Positions 54,135 through 62,846 of a DNA stretch of 64,000 nt are shown in pieces. Source of the stretch: Bosea sp. F3-2. GTDB lineage: Bacteria > Pseudomonadota > Alphaproteobacteria > Rhizobiales > Beijerinckiaceae. The stretch's first letter is position 1; the number at the start of each line of letters is the position of its first letter. The stretch covers positions 4,739,501-4,803,500 of the forward strand of contig NZ_CP042331.1 in assembly GCF_008253865.1 (NCBI RefSeq), read 5' to 3'. The notes beneath the pieces are model-generated. The model worked only from the letters and a program-made list of their open reading frames with translations, did not search any database and was not told where the DNA came from. Both the position numbers and the translations under genes were made by a program.

Positions 54135-55004
54135 ATGGAGAGCAAAGCTTCCGCATTTCCGCCCGGTGATGACGTTCTGGCGGCGAAGGCTCTTTCGATG
54201 GCTGGGGCTGGCCCGTTTGCAGACGGTCAGGGCGATCTCTTCGAACTCGACGGCGTGACCTTCGGGGTGCCGGGCCGCGTGCTGCTCGAACCGCTCACCT
54301 TCTCGCTGCCGACGCGGCGCGTGATCGGGCTGATCGGCCATAACGGTTCGGGCAAGTCGACCTTGCTCAAGCTGCTCGCCCGCCAGCAAGCCCCCTCGGC
54401 CGGGACGATTCACTTCGAAGGCAAGGCACTCGACGCTTGGAACGGCCGGGCCTTCGCGCGCAAGGTCGCGTATCTGCCGCAGCAGACGCCGCCCTCGTCC
54501 GGCCTTCTCGTCAAGGAGCTCGTCGCACTCGGCCGCTATCCCTGGCATGGCGCGCTCGGCCGTTTCGGCGCGAGGGACCGCGAGAAAGTGGCCGAGGCCA
54601 TGGCGCTGACCGATGTCGAGTGTTTTGCCGACCGGCTGGTCGATACGCTGTCCGGTGGCGAGCGCCAGCGCGTCTGGCTGGCGATGCTCGTCGCACAGGA
54701 CGCCGAGTGCCTGCTGCTCGATGAGCCGACCTCCGCGCTCGATATCGCTCACCAGATCGAGGTGCTCTCGCTGGTGCACCGGCTGTCCGCGGATAAGGGG
54801 CTCGGTGTCATCGTCGTGCTGCACGACGTCAATATGGCGGCACGGTTCTGCGACGAGATCATCGCGCTGCACTCCGGCAAGATGATCGTCAGGGGAACGC
54901 CGGAGGACATCATGACCTCGCAGCAGCTCGCCCGCATCTATGGCATCGAGATGAGCGTCATCGCCCATCCACAGACGCAGCGCCCGATCGCTCTTCCAGC
55001 CTGA
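54135..55004 (+). CDS. fhuC: iron-siderophore ABC transporter ATP-binding protein (FhuC-like)
   Basis: ATPase of 289 residues with Walker A GHNGSGKS (68-75), the FhuC-typical YLPQQTPPSSGLLVKELVALGRYPWHG stretch, signature LSGGERQ (near 173), Walker B CLLLDEPTSALD and switch H in VLHDVNMAARFCDE. The clade matches FepC/FhuC/BtuD-type uptake ATPases. It completes the FhuB/FhuD importer, though it is on the opposite strand from them. The start is uncertain: in-frame ATG codons lie at 54111, 54135 and 54198, and none has an outstanding ribosome-binding site. Confidence 0.88.
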   Translation: MESKASAFPPGDDVLAAKALSMAGAGPFADGQGDLFELDGVTFGVPGRVLLEPLTFSLPTRRVIGLIGHNGSGKSTLLKLLARQQAPSAGTIHFEGKALDAWNGRAFARKVAYLPQQTPPSSGLLVKELVALGRYPWHGALGRFGARDREKVAEAMALTDVECFADRLVDTLSGGERQRVWLAMLVAQDAECLLLDEPTSALDIAHQIEVLSLVHRLSADKGLGVIVVLHDVNMAARFCDEIIALHSGKMIVRGTPEDIMTSQQLARIYGIEMSVIAHPQTQRPIALPA

Positions 55005-55027
55005 GAGCGGTCGCCGCGGAGACCGAT

Positions 55028-56782
55028 ATGGATCTGATCAAGCGGTTCGCCGCCTATTACCGGCCGCATCGCGGCCTGTTCTTGCTGGACTTCTGCAGCG
55101 CGGTCGCGGCCGGCCTGCTGGAGCTCGCCTTTCCAGTCGCTGTGACGCTGTTCATTGACCGGCTGCTGCCGACCGGCGAGATCGGCATGATCGCCCTCGC
55201 GGCTGCCGGTCTCTTCGTCGCCTATCTGGTCAGCGCGGGGCTGCAGGTCATCGTGACCTATTGGGGCCATATGCTTGGCATCGGCATCGAGACCGAGATG
55301 CGGGCCAAGGCCTTCGACCATCTGCAGAAACTCTCCTTCGGCTTCTTCGACAACCAGAAGACCGGCCATCTCGTCGCCCGGCTGACCAAGGATCTCGAGG
55401 AGATCGGCGAGGTCGCCCATCACGGCCCGGAAGATCTGTTCATCGCGATCATGACCCTGATCGGCGCCTTCGCGTTGATGCTGTGGGTCCATGTTCCGCT
55501 TGCAGTCGTCACGGCGCTGGTGGTTCCGCTGACGGCCTTCGTCACCATCCGCTACGGCAGCCGGATGACCACGAACTGGCATGCGCTCTACGGCCGCGTC
55601 GGGGATTTCAACGCTCGCATCGAGGAGAATGTCGGCGGCATCCGCGTCGTGCAGGCTTTCGCCAACGAGGACCATGAGCGCCGGCTCTTCGCCGAGAGCA
55701 ACCGCCACTACCGCGATACCAAGCTCCAGGCCTACAAGCTGATGGCCGCCTCGACCTCGCTGTCCTATCTCTCGATGCGCTTCGTGCAGGTCGTGGTGAT
55801 GCTGGCGGGCGGCTGGTTCGTGGTGCGCGGCGAATTGTCGGCGGGGGGCTTCATCGGGTTCCTGCTGCTGGTCAATGTCTTCTTCCGCCCGGTCGACAAG
55901 ATCAACGCGGTCATCGAGAGCTATCCGAAGGGCATCGCCGGCTTCCAGCGCTATCTCGCTTTCCTGGCGACGCGCCCCGACGTCGCCGACAGGCCCAATG
56001 CCCGCGCGGTCGAGCGGCTGGGGGGCGACATCGCCTATCGCGGTGTCCGCTTCGGCTACAGCGCGGGAAGGTCGATCTTCGACGGCCTCAACCTCGATAT
56101 CAAAGCCGGCGAAACGATCGCCTTCGTCGGGCCGTCCGGCGCCGGCAAGACCACGATCTGCTCGCTGCTGCCGCGCTTCTACGAGGTCACGGGCGGCGCG
56201 ATCCTGATCGACGGCATCGACATCCGCGACATGACGTTGAAGTCGCTGCGCTCGAATATCGGCATCGTCCAGCAGGACGTCTTCCTCTTCGCCGGCACCA
56301 TCCGCGACAACATCGCCTATGGCCGCCTCGATGCGACCGAGGAGGAGATCGTCGAGGCAGCGCGGCGCGCCCGGCTCGACGGCGTCATCGCGGCGCTGCC
56401 GCAAGGGCTCGACACGGTGATCGGCGAGCGCGGCGTCAAGCTCTCGGGTGGGCAGAAGCAGCGCCTCGCCATCGCCCGCATCTTCCTGAAGAATCCGCCG
56501 ATCCTAATCCTTGACGAGGCGACCTCGGCGCTCGACACCGAGACCGAGAAGGCGATCCAGCAATCGCTGGCGGAACTCTCGCAGGGCCGCACGACGCTGG
56601 TCATCGCCCATCGACTCGCGACGATCGCCAATGCCGACCGGATCGTGGTGGTCGAGAACGGCGATGTCGTCGAGCAGGGCAGCCACGCCCAGCTCCTCAC
56701 CCGCAAGGATGGGCGCTATCGCAGCCTCCATGCCGCACAGGCCGGCCATGGACCTCCGGCTTCAGGCCATGCCGTTGCCTGA
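55028..56782 (+). CDS. ABC exporter, fused membrane and ATPase domains
   Basis: Half-transporter of 584 residues: a six-helix exporter membrane domain (about 1-320), then an ATPase domain with Walker A GPSGAGKT (368-375), signature LSGGQ (472-476) and Walker B ILILDEATS (492-500). Such MsbA/YbtP/IrtA-like proteins export lipids or drugs, and some act in siderophore import or processing. It starts 23 bp after the FhuC-like gene on the same strand, so a role in siderophore handling is plausible but not shown. Confidence 0.9.
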   Translation: MDLIKRFAAYYRPHRGLFLLDFCSAVAAGLLELAFPVAVTLFIDRLLPTGEIGMIALAAAGLFVAYLVSAGLQVIVTYWGHMLGIGIETEMRAKAFDHLQKLSFGFFDNQKTGHLVARLTKDLEEIGEVAHHGPEDLFIAIMTLIGAFALMLWVHVPLAVVTALVVPLTAFVTIRYGSRMTTNWHALYGRVGDFNARIEENVGGIRVVQAFANEDHERRLFAESNRHYRDTKLQAYKLMAASTSLSYLSMRFVQVVVMLAGGWFVVRGELSAGGFIGFLLLVNVFFRPVDKINAVIESYPKGIAGFQRYLAFLATRPDVADRPNARAVERLGGDIAYRGVRFGYSAGRSIFDGLNLDIKAGETIAFVGPSGAGKTTICSLLPRFYEVTGGAILIDGIDIRDMTLKSLRSNIGIVQQDVFLFAGTIRDNIAYGRLDATEEEIVEAARRARLDGVIAALPQGLDTVIGERGVKLSGGQKQRLAIARIFLKNPPILILDEATSALDTETEKAIQQSLAELSQGRTTLVIAHRLATIANADRIVVVENGDVVEQGSHAQLLTRKDGRYRSLHAAQAGHGPPASGHAVA

Positions 56783-56808
56783 GTTTGACCCAGGCGGTGG
56801 CGAACTGC

Positions 56809-57669
56809 TCAGAACAGTCCGCGGAAACTGTCGGGCAGGCGCCATGCTTCCGTGCCGGCGATATTGAGCGGCGCCACATACATCGTGCCGACCTCACCGC
56901 CACGCTCCGAGGGCTTGATGCCTTCGACGAAGCTTTGGCAATAGCGCGCGATCGCATCGTCGTCCCAGTCGCGGCGTTCGAGCCGGTCGAAGCTGCAATA
57001 GAGGTTGAGCAGGTCGAGGTCGCTGCTGCGCTGGTGGTGGCCCTGGTCGACCTGGGTAAAGTCGAGCCCGCGCGTCAGCGATTGCCGGTACACACGCTCG
57101 CCCAGATCGGCGTATTTGAGGTGGAACAGATAGGCGCCGGGAAAGTGCGGTGGGCGGTTGGCGTGGTGGAAGCCGCCGCCCCAGCGGACGGGCTTGCGCA
57201 CGATCAGCGTTTTGCACATCGGCGAGACGAAGCGGACATGGCCGCGCTGGCGCAGGATCGGCCCGTCGAGCAGCGCCGCGTTCTCCTCCTGCAGCATCGG
57301 CGTCACGTTGAAGCCGATGCAGGTCGCGTGCTCGAAATCGGTGGCGTCAAGCCAATCGCCGAAGCTCTCGAAACGGCGCGGGTCGTGGCTGATGAACTCG
57401 TCGCAATCCGAATAGATCACCGTCTCATAGAGCTCGAGCAGGGCGCCGACGAATTTCGAGACGAAGCGCGCGCGCTCCTGATCGTCGAGCGCCGAGCGGG
57501 GATAGCGCACGACGCTGACGCCCTGCAGCGTCTCGCGAATCTCCGCGTCGCTGTCGTGATCGATGACATAGAGGTTCTCGCGGCCGACGAGCCCGGAGTA
57601 GTAATCGATCCAGCGCGAGACGTAGAACGCCTCGTTATACTGCATCGTCACCACGGCGACCTTTTTCAT
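56809..57669 (-). CDS. glycosyltransferase family 2-like protein (GT92/Glyco_tranf_2_4-type)
   Basis: Protein of 286 residues with a GT-A start (KKVAVVTMQYNEAFYVSRWIDYY, where NE marks the nucleotide-binding strand), and a DxD-type motif in YSDCDEF near residue 92, the metal and donor site. The later HFPGAYLFHLKYAD gives conserved aromatic/His residues. I chose the ATG at 57669 as the frame above it overlaps the pyruvyltransferase gene. It is the last gene of the surface-polysaccharide cluster. Confidence 0.8.
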   Translation of the reverse strand: MKKVAVVTMQYNEAFYVSRWIDYYSGLVGRENLYVIDHDSDAEIRETLQGVSVVRYPRSALDDQERARFVSKFVGALLELYETVIYSDCDEFISHDPRRFESFGDWLDATDFEHATCIGFNVTPMLQEENAALLDGPILRQRGHVRFVSPMCKTLIVRKPVRWGGGFHHANRPPHFPGAYLFHLKYADLGERVYRQSLTRGLDFTQVDQGHHQRSSDLDLLNLYCSFDRLERRDWDDDAIARYCQSFVEGIKPSERGGEVGTMYVAPLNIAGTEAWRLPDSFRGLF

Positions 57670-57685
57670 CCCGCGGCTCCTGCGG

Positions 57686-59149
57686 TCACATCCGGTGCGG
57701 GACGCCGTTGCGGTCGAGGAAAGCGCGCATCCGGTCGTAGGAGGCGGCGTAGGATTTGGCGAGCCCGTTGAGCGCCGCCTCGCGATAGACCGCGCGCCAG
57801 CCACCCTCAGCCAGCGCCTCCTCCGGTACGACCGGGATCTTCAGCGTCTCGGCCAGTTCCTGGCTGCGCGTGTCGTAGGCGACGAGCACGCCCGGCACGC
57901 CGTGAGCGACGGCCGGCAGCACGCCGTGAACGCGGTAGCCCACCGCGAGGTCGACGCTTTGCGAAAAGCGATCGTAGTCCTCGACGTCGAAGAAGCTGAA
58001 CATCCGGCGCTCGTAGATATCGCGCATCCGCGTATCGTTCGGCCCGTCCCACCATCCGGTCTTCACGAATTCGGCGATGGCCTTTTCCTTGGCCGCCTCG
58101 TCGCGCAGGAAGAACGCCTTCTCCTCCTGCTCGCCATGCGAGGACATCACCATCTCGCTCTGGCCGTCGACTTTGAGCAGGGCGGCGCGCTGGTTGCGCA
58201 GATAGGCCTCGGGGTCGACCGTGTAGCTCTTGTCGGCCTCGCGGCGCAGGCTGAAGGCGACCTTCCGGATCGCGCGCTGGTCCGGCACCCGGATCTGGAG
58301 ATCGCGGTTGCAGGTGCGGAAGATCGAGGGACAGCCGACGACCTCGACATTGCCGACGCCGTTGCGGCGTAGAGTCTCGGCGCTGAAGGTGCCGCGCACG
58401 CCGATGGCGGCGCAGCGATCGGCGACGATCTGCCAGAAGCGCTTCGAACTCTCGGGCAATTCGATCGCGCGGTTCTGGCTGGCCTGCGCGCCGACGCCGA
58501 TGGCGTAGACCGGCAGCTTGACCTTCTCCAGCACCTCGACGGCGCGGAACCACTCCATCTTCTCATGGATGAAGTTCGAGCCGCGCACGAAGACGAAGTC
58601 GAACTCGCTGGCATAGCGCTCGATGTCGACCTCGGTCGGATTCATGATCTTCATCGGCTCGAGATGCGCGTAGCGCAGCAGCTTCAGCGTCGAGTCGAAG
58701 ACGATCATGTCGCCGATGTTGAAATAGTCGGAGAGCAGCTTCTCCAGCGGCGCGCGATACCAGCGCACCTTGTCGTGGTCGTAGACCTCTCCCGCCGGAT
58801 AGATCACCAGCGCGCGCAACGCTTTCGCCGTGGCAACGGGGCGCAACTGCGAGCCGGGAGCGAGAGCGCCGGTCCTGGCATCGGCGACCGCGATCGCGCG
58901 CAGCCGCGTCTCGGGAAGAGCGGGCAGGGGAATGGCGATTTCCGCCACCGTCGCATCGCCGGCGATGAGGGCGCCGGGGTGGATCGTTGCATAGTCCTCC
59001 CCGTCGAGCAGGAGGCGCAGGGAGGGCCAGGCTCCGCCCGGCTCCCGGGCGACAAGGACGACGACCTCCCGCGTGCTGGCGCGCAGGATCTTCATGGTCT
59101 GCACAGCCCGGCTCGCGGCGAATTGGTGTGAGGGGGCATTCGCATTCAT
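57686..59149 (-). CDS. polysaccharide pyruvyl transferase family protein with extra N-terminal domain
   Basis: Protein of 487 residues. The C-terminal about 390 residues match the polysaccharide pyruvyltransferase-like family (LVIYPAGEVYDHDKVRWYR, YNIGDMIVFDS-like, VRGSNFIHEKMEWFRA, YRVHGVLPAVAHGVPGVLVAYDTRS). Such enzymes add pyruvate ketals to exopolysaccharide sugars. The first about 95 residues form an extra beta-rich segment (REVVVLVAREPGG, GDATVAEIAIPLP) not found in the paralogue at 60327. Similar wording in both paralogues (GEVYDHD, VRWYR, NIGD, FDS) shows duplication. Start overlaps the propeller gene by 4 bp. Confidence 0.8.
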   Translation of the reverse strand: MNANAPSHQFAASRAVQTMKILRASTREVVVLVAREPGGAWPSLRLLLDGEDYATIHPGALIAGDATVAEIAIPLPALPETRLRAIAVADARTGALAPGSQLRPVATAKALRALVIYPAGEVYDHDKVRWYRAPLEKLLSDYFNIGDMIVFDSTLKLLRYAHLEPMKIMNPTEVDIERYASEFDFVFVRGSNFIHEKMEWFRAVEVLEKVKLPVYAIGVGAQASQNRAIELPESSKRFWQIVADRCAAIGVRGTFSAETLRRNGVGNVEVVGCPSIFRTCNRDLQIRVPDQRAIRKVAFSLRREADKSYTVDPEAYLRNQRAALLKVDGQSEMVMSSHGEQEEKAFFLRDEAAKEKAIAEFVKTGWWDGPNDTRMRDIYERRMFSFFDVEDYDRFSQSVDLAVGYRVHGVLPAVAHGVPGVLVAYDTRSQELAETLKIPVVPEEALAEGGWRAVYREAALNGLAKSYAASYDRMRAFLDRNGVPHRM

Positions 59150-60330
59150 GGCGTTTCCTTCACGATGCGGACCTTGATGCGGACAAGGTCGCGTTGCGGC
59201 CCCATCTTGCAGTTGGCGACGTGCATCTTGGTCATGAACAGATAGGCTTCATCGCCCGTCGTCTCGAAGTTGCGCGAGGGCGAGGCGGGGTCGGCGACGG
59301 CGCCATAGGCGTAGCGCTCACGGTCGCCGCAATCCTTGCTCCACATCGTCGGATGGGTGAGGAGCGTCTGCAGCGGCGCCCACTTGATCAGATCCTTCGA
59401 CCAGCTATAGGCGACACGCCCGCCCGCGATGCCCTGCTTGGGGTCGGGGCCGAGATGGAAGATGGCGAGCCATAGCCCGCTCGCCTCATGGCGCGTGATC
59501 GAGCCGACGACCGTCGGCAGCACCTTGAGCGGCTGGCAGGGCTTCGCCTGCGCGGCATCCTCGCGATAGGGATCGACGGCGCGCACGGTGAAATCCTGCC
59601 CGTCGAAGGCGCGCCAGGCTTTCGGATCGCTGATGTCGGTGGTGCGATAGAGGCAGGTGCCGCCCCTCTGCCCCTCGCCGCCGGTCGTCGCGATCAGCGC
59701 ATACCAGGCGCCATCCTTCTCGATGATGTTCGACGGGTTGAAGAAGCCGCGGTGCCGGCCCTGTCCGACCTCCTGCTTGAAGGCAGGCGCCGCGACCACC
59801 GCCGGCGGATCGTCAACCTTGAAGCTCTGGCCGCCGTCGCGCGAGCGCGCGGCTGTCACGACATTGTACCAGCAGGCCATGCCGTCCTTGAACTGGCAGG
59901 CGCCCGGATGACGGTCGGCGTGATACTCGTCGTGCATCAGGGCGTAGATGTCGCGGCCGTTCTTCGTCCAGGTCGCGGCGATCCAGCTCATGTCGCTGAA
60001 CTGGCTGGGGTCCGCGCTGTTCTTGGCCTCGAAGGAGATCGAGCAGGTGGTCTTGATCCGGTCCAGGCCTGAGCCGATCAGGGGCCGGTTGCGGTAATGA
60101 CTGGCGAAGGCGACGACCTCGCCCTTGTCGTCGCGGAAGGCGCGCAACGGCGCGTCCGGGATATGCCACTCCTGGCAGTGCTCCTTCGACCAGTCGAAGA
60201 CCGTTTCCTCCTGAGCTCCGGGCGCGAGTTCCAGGCGGTAGCGTGAGCCTTCCGCGGCACCGGCGAGCGAGGCGGGCAGCAGCGCCGCAAGCAGCGGCGC
60301 GATGCGCAGGAGGATTCGGCCGTTCCTCAT
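59146..60330 (-). CDS. secreted five-bladed propeller-type protein of unknown function
   Basis: Protein of 394 residues with a signal peptide (RNGRILLRIAPLLAALLPASLAGA, cleavage near residue 24). The body shows repeated blade-like strands with SRDGGQSFK, FFNPSNIIEKDGAWYALI, WSKDLIKW and TMWSKDCGD, reminiscent of glycoside hydrolase family 43/68 or sialidase propellers, and several cysteines (C52, C76-type, C135-type) likely in disulfides. No catalytic acid triad can be assigned with confidence. It sits between two pyruvyltransferase-like genes with 4-bp overlaps, so it may modify or bind the polymer in the periplasm. Confidence 0.6.
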   Translation of the reverse strand: MRNGRILLRIAPLLAALLPASLAGAAEGSRYRLELAPGAQEETVFDWSKEHCQEWHIPDAPLRAFRDDKGEVVAFASHYRNRPLIGSGLDRIKTTCSISFEAKNSADPSQFSDMSWIAATWTKNGRDIYALMHDEYHADRHPGACQFKDGMACWYNVVTAARSRDGGQSFKVDDPPAVVAAPAFKQEVGQGRHRGFFNPSNIIEKDGAWYALIATTGGEGQRGGTCLYRTTDISDPKAWRAFDGQDFTVRAVDPYREDAAQAKPCQPLKVLPTVVGSITRHEASGLWLAIFHLGPDPKQGIAGGRVAYSWSKDLIKWAPLQTLLTHPTMWSKDCGDRERYAYGAVADPASPSRNFETTGDEAYLFMTKMHVANCKMGPQRDLVRIKVRIVKETP

Positions 60331-61508
60331 GCCACCTTCCGCTGCGGCTCCGCGGCCGCCCGGCCCACCATCTTGTTGTCGACGCGGTTCTCGACCAGGA
60401 AGTCGCGCATCTGCCCGTAGACCTGCGCATAGGCCGTGTTGAAGCGATCGAAGCGCGCCTGATCCCAGTATTCCTCCAGCCGGAAGTCCTTGCCGGAGAA
60501 GACGTCGACGCTCGGGATCTTGAACGTGTCCGCGAACTCGACGGTGCGGCTGTCATAGGTGAAGTAGATCGAGGGCGTGCCGTTGGCGAGCGCCATCAGA
60601 TTGCCGTGCAGCCGGTAGCCGAGGACGAGATCGAGCCCGCGCACCAGCCGCTCATATTCCGCGACGATGTCGGAATAGAACATGCGGCTCTGATAAAGAC
60701 CCGAGACCTGCTCATCGATGTACCAGTCGCGCGCCCAGGCATTGTCGCGCAGCGACGCCATGGCCGCCTCCTTCTGCTCGGGCGTGCCGAGGGCGAGCTT
60801 CTTCTCCTCGACCTCGCCCTGCGACATCAGCGTGACCTCGAAACGATCCGCCATCGCCTTCACCAGATCGCGGTGGAAGGTGAGGTAGCGCTTGATGTCC
60901 TGCGCATAGGTCTTGGAGACCTCGCGCCGCAGCGTGACGCCGACGTTCTTGACCTGGTCGAGCGCGGGCAGGCGGATGGCGAGATCGGGGCTGTTGTTCC
61001 GGAACGCTGTCGGGCAGCCGATGATCCGGACATTGTGGATGCCGAGATCGTTCAGCACCTCGGCGGAGTAAGCGCCGCGCACGCCGAGCGAGGCGGTGGA
61101 GTCCGAAATGAGCTTCAGGACGGTCTTGGTGTCCTCGCTCAGTTCCAGCTTGCCGCTGACCGGCGCCTGCGCGCCGATGCCGAAGGCGATGACCGGCAGC
61201 TTGAGCCGGCGCAGCACCTCCGCCGCCTTCGACCAGTTCATCTGCGCATGGATGTAGTTCGAGCCGCGCAGGAAGACGTAGTCGTACTCGGCATTGAGTC
61301 GATCGATCCTCGCCGGATCGACATGCGCGATCGGCAACTCGTCGAGCTTCTCGAAGTTGAGCAGCTTCAGCGAGGAATCGAAGACGAAGGCGTCGCCGAT
61401 GTTGTGGTAGTGATCGATGTGGCTCTGCAGGTCGGCATAGCGATACCAGCGCACATTGTCGTGGTCGTAGACCTCTCCCGACGGGCTGATGACGAGGATG
61501 CGGGCCAT
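60327..61508 (-). CDS. polysaccharide pyruvyl transferase family protein
   Basis: Protein of 393 residues, paralogue of the one at 57686 but without its N-terminal domain. Shared blocks are SPSGEVYDHDNVRWYR at the N-terminus, HNIGDAFVFDSSLKLL, FLRGSNYIHAQMNWSK, IIGCPTAFRNN and LVLGYRLHGNLMALANGTPSIYFTYDSR. The last block holds the conserved H of pyruvyltransferases. It should act on a lipid-linked or polymeric sugar from cytosolic phosphoenolpyruvate. Its start and stop fit one operon with the propeller gene (4-bp overlap). Confidence 0.85.
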   Translation of the reverse strand: MARILVISPSGEVYDHDNVRWYRYADLQSHIDHYHNIGDAFVFDSSLKLLNFEKLDELPIAHVDPARIDRLNAEYDYVFLRGSNYIHAQMNWSKAAEVLRRLKLPVIAFGIGAQAPVSGKLELSEDTKTVLKLISDSTASLGVRGAYSAEVLNDLGIHNVRIIGCPTAFRNNSPDLAIRLPALDQVKNVGVTLRREVSKTYAQDIKRYLTFHRDLVKAMADRFEVTLMSQGEVEEKKLALGTPEQKEAAMASLRDNAWARDWYIDEQVSGLYQSRMFYSDIVAEYERLVRGLDLVLGYRLHGNLMALANGTPSIYFTYDSRTVEFADTFKIPSVDVFSGKDFRLEEYWDQARFDRFNTAYAQVYGQMRDFLVENRVDNKMVGRAAAEPQRKVA

Positions 61509-61539
61509 GTCAGGTCTCCCCTGTTATCTTGTTATGGCT

Positions 61540-62844
61540 TCAGGCGATCATCGCGGCGGGGTCTTGCCGCGTGGGCGCAGGCTGGCTGCGTTCGGCCAGG
61601 AGGCGGCGATAGAGGTCGAGATGCGTCTGTGCACATTCGCGATGGCTCATCGGCCGCTTGATGCCCCCGCGCAGGCGGTCCCAGAGCTTGGGTTCGGTCA
61701 GGGCGCGCACCATGCAGTCGACAAGGTCTTCCGGGCTGCCGGAGCGGAAATGCAGGCCGTCGACCTCGTCGGTGATCTTCTCGGCCATGCCGCCGAGATT
61801 GCTCGCCAGGATCGGGCGGCCGTGGAAGAACGCCTCCTGGATCACGATGGGTGAGTTCTCCCACCAGACCGAGGGCATTACCACCCAGTCGACCGAGCGC
61901 ATCAGGTTCGGCATCTCGTGGTTCTGGAAGGCACCGCAGAAGCGCACGCGCCGGCCGGCGCTCTCGACCAGCTTGGCGAACTTGTCCTGATAGGCTTTCG
62001 GCTGGCGTTCAAGATTGCCGCCATAGACCAGCAGGATCGCATCCTCGTCCCAGACGGAGTCCGGGATGCGCGTTACTGCGTCGATCAGCACATCGGCACC
62101 CTTATAGGGCGTAAGCTGGCCGAAATAGGCGAAGCGGGAGCGCCGCGCCTTGCCCTCGGGCAGGGGACGCGGCGGCGCGGTGCTGGCCACGTCGATGCCG
62201 TTCTCGATCACCGAGAAGCGCTCCTCGCTGAGCCCCCAGTCGACATAGCGGTCGGCGAGGAAGCGGCTCGGCGAGACGAAATGGTCGGCGAGGCCGAGCA
62301 TGCCCTTGATGAAGGTCTCGCGCGCCAGGAAGCGCGCCGGCGAGATCTCGGGGAAGCAGGCGTTGCAGTCGGTCGGCGAGGCCCGGTAGCAGAGCTTGAA
62401 GGCGCCGGTCTTCACCATCTGGCCGTGGTGATGGCAGATGCTGAGATATTCGTGGAAAGTCACGACGATCAGCGTATCCGGCAGCGCGTCGCGCACCGCG
62501 AACAGGCATTCGAGCCCGAGCCCGATGAAATGGTGGAAATGCACCACATCCGGCTTCAGATCGTGCAGAACGCGCACGAAGTCGCGCTCGATCTCCTCCG
62601 TCGCGCGGTTGGAGATCAGGAAGTGGTCGTAATCCTCGGCGTAGTAGAGCAGTTCCCCGCCGCGCTGGCGCAGGCTCATCAGCGCGGTGCCGGCATGGCG
62701 CGGGGTCGGTGCACCGACGCGGGCGAGGTAATGGGAATCGACACCCTCGCCCGTCTGCAGCCCCTTGTGCAGGTTGTAGGACGCCATCTCCGCCCCGCCG
62801 AGCGAAAGCGACGGATGGCCGTGCGATATGACGAGAACCCGCAT
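61540..62844 (-). CDS. glycosyltransferase family 4 (GT-B fold)
   Basis: Protein of 434 residues: an N-terminal domain beginning RVLVISHGHPSLSLGGAEMASYNLHKGL, where GGAE marks the GT4 acceptor side, and a C-terminal donor domain (RFAYFGQLTPYKGADVLIDAV, then VVMPSVWWENSPIVIQEAFFHGRPILASNLGGMAEKI) with the conserved E near the end of the donor motif (ExxxxGRPxxAS). Cysteine-rich linker CYRASPTDCNACFPE near 152-166 is a distinctive insert. It adds a sugar to a growing polysaccharide or lipid acceptor; the sugar is not determined. Confidence 0.9.
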   Translation of the reverse strand: MRVLVISHGHPSLSLGGAEMASYNLHKGLQTGEGVDSHYLARVGAPTPRHAGTALMSLRQRGGELLYYAEDYDHFLISNRATEEIERDFVRVLHDLKPDVVHFHHFIGLGLECLFAVRDALPDTLIVVTFHEYLSICHHHGQMVKTGAFKLCYRASPTDCNACFPEISPARFLARETFIKGMLGLADHFVSPSRFLADRYVDWGLSEERFSVIENGIDVASTAPPRPLPEGKARRSRFAYFGQLTPYKGADVLIDAVTRIPDSVWDEDAILLVYGGNLERQPKAYQDKFAKLVESAGRRVRFCGAFQNHEMPNLMRSVDWVVMPSVWWENSPIVIQEAFFHGRPILASNLGGMAEKITDEVDGLHFRSGSPEDLVDCMVRALTEPKLWDRLRGGIKRPMSHRECAQTHLDLYRRLLAERSQPAPTRQDPAAMIA

Positions 62845-62846
62845 CC

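Noticed and set aside
54111..54197. Longer or shorter starts for the FhuC-like ATPase as separate features
   Set aside because: ATG codons at 54111, 54135 and 54198 are all possible; none has a decisive ribosome-binding site, so only one start is listed and marked uncertain.
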